This document shows, piece after piece, positions 61,072 to 64,000 of a stretch of DNA of 64,000 nucleotides (positions are counted from its first letter, which is position 1; each line of letters begins with the position of its first letter). The DNA lies in contig JAFZVB010000004.1 in assembly GCA_017618055.1 (NCBI GenBank), forward strand, positions 154,601 to 218,600, given 5' to 3'. A program made the position numbers and the translations under genes. This DNA comes from Clostridia bacterium (GTDB lineage: Bacteria > Bacillota > Clostridia > Christensenellales > CAG-917). The notes beneath the pieces were generated by a model. That model searched no databases, had not been told where the DNA came from, and saw nothing but the letters and a program-made list of their open reading frames with translations.

Positions 61072-64000
61072 ATGATTAAGTTAAGAATTATTGATGACGA
61101 ATTTAAACATTATGCTGAGGATTATTCCGTTAGTGAATTTCAGTCCACAAATGCTATAGAATATTTTACAACAGGTGAAACTCAATCACCTCCACCAGAA
61201 CAAATAAATATTCAAGAAGATAGTGGCTTTGCTCAATCTGCAGATAGAAGTGAAGCTTTAAGAGACGGACAAAACTTTAACAATAATAACAACAATACCC
61301 AATCAAATACAGATTCAGGTTCTAGCTCATCATCTAGTAGTTCATCTAGTTCTGATGGAGGTAGTTCTTCTAGTGGTGGTACATCTTCTTCTAGTACATC
61401 ATCAGGAACTTCCTCTGGCGCAAACGTAACCGGAGGTGAAGCAACCGCTACAACTGCAGGATCTTCTGTGGCTGGAGCAAGTGCGGGAGCTGGTGCAGGC
61501 GCTACTGCAGCTACTGCTGGTACGGCTACCGCTGCAACTGTTGCTGGTAGTATTACTGTTGTTGCAGCTGCTATTTGTGCTATTGTTGCTGTTACAGCAA
61601 ATATTATTAAGATGGCTCCAACAGTTATAATGAGTTACTTTATGGCTGGAACCAACTATATACAGTATGTTCTAGATGTTTCAGATTTGGATGACGAAGT
61701 AGATTATATTATTTCACTTTCTAATCCAAACTTCTCATATACATATGACCTGCGAGAGGATTTAACGGAAGATGGTAAAGTGGAAGGGCTTATATCTGGT
61801 CTAACTCCACACAGAAGTTATAAACTTCAGGTTTTGAGTGTAGCTGAATTGGGTAATGTACCACATTTCACATATGAGTTTATTACACAGTCTGAACCTA
61901 AACCCGAAGCGGTACCGAGGGTTGAAGCTAATATAGACTATGATAATAAGACATTTAACTTAGATTACAACATCTTCATTTCAGATGCATATCATACTGG
62001 ATCTAATACATTTGTTGAGTTCTATGTAAACGAAACATTGTTTAGCACAGATTCTAATATAGATAAGAATGGATATATCATTGGACAACTACAAAGACTT
62101 CCAAATAGTTCTACAGTTAAAGGATATGTAAAGACAACATACGAAGAAGCTGAAACAGAAATTGGTTATATTGAATATAAAGTTGTATATCCAAAAGAGA
62201 TTATAACTGAGGCATTAGCATTTAAGGCCACATACTCAGAAGATCCAGAAGTAGAGACAAGTATTGGAACAAGTGCAGATTGTTACCAATATGTGTATGC
62301 AATTAATACGGCCTTTGATAACTCTGCCCAAACAACAGATAAATACTTGCTTGAAGTTGTTGGAGCAAATAATACTGTCTTAGATAGTTATACAGGAACA
62401 AGTGCAATGGTATCTTGTGCTGTAGACTATGATGTGGAAGAAGCATATGTTTATTTAACACCAATTAGTGTTGTTAATGACGAAGAAATAACATTTGAAA
62501 GAAAACTTTTAAAGACTATCTCTAATGCACCATTCATAAGCTATACAGGTTTCGTTATGAGACCAGGTAAAGACTTTATTTTTACAACTAAGATGGCACC
62601 AGAAATGATGCAAGAAGAGTTGATTTGTAGTTATTCAATTGGAGAGGCTTCTCCTATAGAAACTGGTTTGGTAGATGGACAGGTTGAGGTATTTGGTAAT
62701 TCTTCAACTCAAACTTCTATATTATTCCAAATTGTAGATAGTACAGGAAGAATAGCAGGAAAGAGAATTATAGACTTAACTCAAACATCTTCATTGGAAT
62801 TATCCTTCCATGCAAATGGAGACTTCAATTTAACAGAAGGATTTACCATTGAAACAGAATTTGATGAAACACCAACTCTTGGAGAAGGTGAAGGATATAG
62901 ATTAATAGTTAGAGATGAAAATGACAAGTTCCTTGGTATGGGAGCAACTATTACAAATTCATTTGATAACCAAACTTTATCAATCCCAGATTTATCTCAT
63001 ACATTCTATAGAGCAGCACTTGCATCTACAAAGATTGTTAATGGTGTGGAATATGTCTTTGAAAGCTCTGCAAATACAGATGGCTGTGAACACTTATTCG
63101 TTCCATTTGAAGAAGGCTCACTCATGTTTAATGGTAGTAGTACTAGTTCAATATTATTTGGACTTTCTGTTGGAACAATATTCTCTGGAGATAATATAGA
63201 CATTACCGGAACAGTAACCTCTACATACCAAGATAGTACAACTTCTTCATTTAGTTTAGATATCCCATATACTTTAGAGGGAGATAGTACACAAGAAGAA
63301 ATAACATCAGAGCAATGGAATAATTTAAGTAAGGTTGATGTGGTTATAACAAATGATGCTGGAACCATAGTATATGGAAGATACACATATACTAAGTCTG
63401 GCACATTATTGGCTGTTACGAATTATGGTGTAAAGAATAAGAAGTTAACCATGAACGTTTCAGTTCCTAACTGCCCAGAAGATTCTTCTATTTCATACTT
63501 AGCATTTAAAGAAGGCTCCGGTAGTTCTATTATGATTAGTGACCCTATTACCCACGAAGCGGTTCAAGAGGGAGATGACTGGATTGTTACAATAGAGGAA
63601 ATTAAGAGTTTAACATTAGCTGGATTATGGGAGTATTCATTTAATATGAATGGCTTGGAAGTCTCAGTTACAGATTTTGTTGAAACAAGTGAAAGTCTCA
63701 ATATCCAACCAACTGTTAAATATTATTTAAGTGGTGAAACTGCACATGATGCAGAAACTTCACATAAGGTTTATGTAGATGGATATCCAACATATAACGG
63801 AAAAGAAATTAACTTAAGTAATTGGTCTTTATCTTTCTATGAAGATGATACTTATTCAACTCCAATGATGTTGTCCAACGAATCAGATAGTATTGGTCTA
63901 ACAAGTTCAATTGAATATACATTGCTATATCTCCAAAATCCAGTAGAGGATGCCTTCTATTACAAGATGACATATGGTGGAGAAAATACTGTTCTAGAAA
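61072..64000 (+). CDS. very large membrane-anchored surface protein, N-terminal 976 codons (runs off window)
   Basis: From ATG at 61072 the frame is open to the end of the window with no stop. Residues 1-60 are polar and should be cytoplasmic. Residues ~60-125 are a low-complexity Asn then Ser/Gly linker. Residues ~123-165 are an Ala/Gly/Thr repeat-like stretch, and ~163-183 a membrane helix (TVVAAAICAIVAVTANII). The rest is beta-rich. The first domain after the helix looks like a fibronectin type III module (YVLDVSDLDDEVDYIISLSN, LTPHRSYKLQVLSVAE), and further modules follow. The topology is therefore N-in with a large outside part, probably an adhesin or cell-envelope protein. There is no strong Shine-Dalgarno site (ACGGA). 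The C-terminus is unknown. Confidence 0.78.
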   Translation, partial: MIKLRIIDDEFKHYAEDYSVSEFQSTNAIEYFTTGETQSPPPEQINIQEDSGFAQSADRSEALRDGQNFNNNNNNTQSNTDSGSSSSSSSSSSSDGGSSSSGGTSSSSTSSGTSSGANVTGGEATATTAGSSVAGASAGAGAGATAATAGTATAATVAGSITVVAAAICAIVAVTANIIKMAPTVIMSYFMAGTNYIQYVLDVSDLDDEVDYIISLSNPNFSYTYDLREDLTEDGKVEGLISGLTPHRSYKLQVLSVAELGNVPHFTYEFITQSEPKPEAVPRVEANIDYDNKTFNLDYNIFISDAYHTGSNTFVEFYVNETLFSTDSNIDKNGYIIGQLQRLPNSSTVKGYVKTTYEEAETEIGYIEYKVVYPKEIITEALAFKATYSEDPEVETSIGTSADCYQYVYAINTAFDNSAQTTDKYLLEVVGANNTVLDSYTGTSAMVSCAVDYDVEEAYVYLTPISVVNDEEITFERKLLKTISNAPFISYTGFVMRPGKDFIFTTKMAPEMMQEELICSYSIGEASPIETGLVDGQVEVFGNSSTQTSILFQIVDSTGRIAGKRIIDLTQTSSLELSFHANGDFNLTEGFTIETEFDETPTLGEGEGYRLIVRDENDKFLGMGATITNSFDNQTLSIPDLSHTFYRAALASTKIVNGVEYVFESSANTDGCEHLFVPFEEGSLMFNGSSTSSILFGLSVGTIFSGDNIDITGTVTSTYQDSTTSSFSLDIPYTLEGDSTQEEITSEQWNNLSKVDVVITNDAGTIVYGRYTYTKSGTLLAVTNYGVKNKKLTMNVSVPNCPEDSSISYLAFKEGSGSSIMISDPITHEAVQEGDDWIVTIEEIKSLTLAGLWEYSFNMNGLEVSVTDFVETSESLNIQPTVKYYLSGETAHDAETSHKVYVDGYPTYNGKEINLSNWSLSFYEDDTYSTPMMLSNESDSIGLTSSIEYTLLYLQNPVEDAFYYKMTYGGENTVLE

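Noticed and set aside
61436-61630. A Leu/Gln-rich 64-codon reading frame.
   Set aside because: It is an out-of-frame reading of the Ala/Gly/Thr-rich stretch of the giant surface protein.

Overview
The window reads as a low-GC, single-membrane bacterium of the Bacillota, most likely an uncultured gut Clostridia-type lineage. The signs are AT-rich DNA, AGA as the main arginine codon, GGAG-type ribosome binding sites, lipoproteins with clear lipoboxes, an InlB-like repeat, a gut-type hexuronate locus, and use of the standard code (TGA is a stop). No phage, integrase, transposase or CRISPR array was seen. No stretch longer than about 300 bases lacks a gene.

Layout. 1-9233 is housekeeping: the 3' part of leuS, serS, a membrane-embedded M28 peptidase, tadA, pth and mfd. 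9437-13504 holds a large PrsA/SurA-like lipoprotein with an InlB-type repeat, then on the minus strand a free-standing FtsK-like ATPase fused to an unknown domain. 13682-21537 holds a HAD phosphatase and a plus-strand transport operon. That operon opens with a structured leader RNA, then a lipoprotein, a TiaS-like protein, a FecCD-type ABC importer and its binding lipoprotein; an ECF S component with its own promoter and a membrane glycerophosphodiesterase follow. 21610-24378 is a MacB-like exporter.

24573-42317 is a sugar-catabolic island in two blocks. Block 1 is an RpiB-like isomerase, an iron alcohol dehydrogenase, a ROK regulator, a fucose-isomerase-like enzyme, a DMT transporter and a GH31 of the sulfoquinovosidase clade whose sulfonate-binding residues are altered. 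Block 2 is a complete glucuronate route (UxaC, SDR-type UxuB, UxuA, KdgK, Eda) interleaved with two Gfo/Idh oxidoreductases, two xylose-isomerase-like TIM barrels and a GPH transporter. Together they can import a uronic-acid-containing glycoside, release the hexuronate and convert it to pyruvate plus glyceraldehyde 3-phosphate.

42314-43565 is the most unusual spot. A gene for an ORF6N DNA-binding domain joined to an HKD-like (phospholipase-D type) domain is surrounded, and internally marked, by five related palindromes of form GAGGTC-N9-GACCTC. One hairpin carries a compensatory base-pair change.

43576-53767 carries esterases, small membrane proteins, a DUF2188-like protein, a decayed gene, a secreted nucleosidase lipoprotein, tRNA-Ser(GCU), an SDR, a DMT transporter, a tyrosine phosphatase and tRNA-Ala(GGC). 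53903-60698 looks accessory and more AT-rich: a MATE transporter, a P-loop kinase/nucleotidyltransferase fusion, a PHP phosphoesterase, a HEPN-like protein, an MFS transporter and a DUF5677-like protein. The window ends with a small His-rich membrane protein and the first 976 codons of a very large membrane-anchored surface protein that runs off the end.
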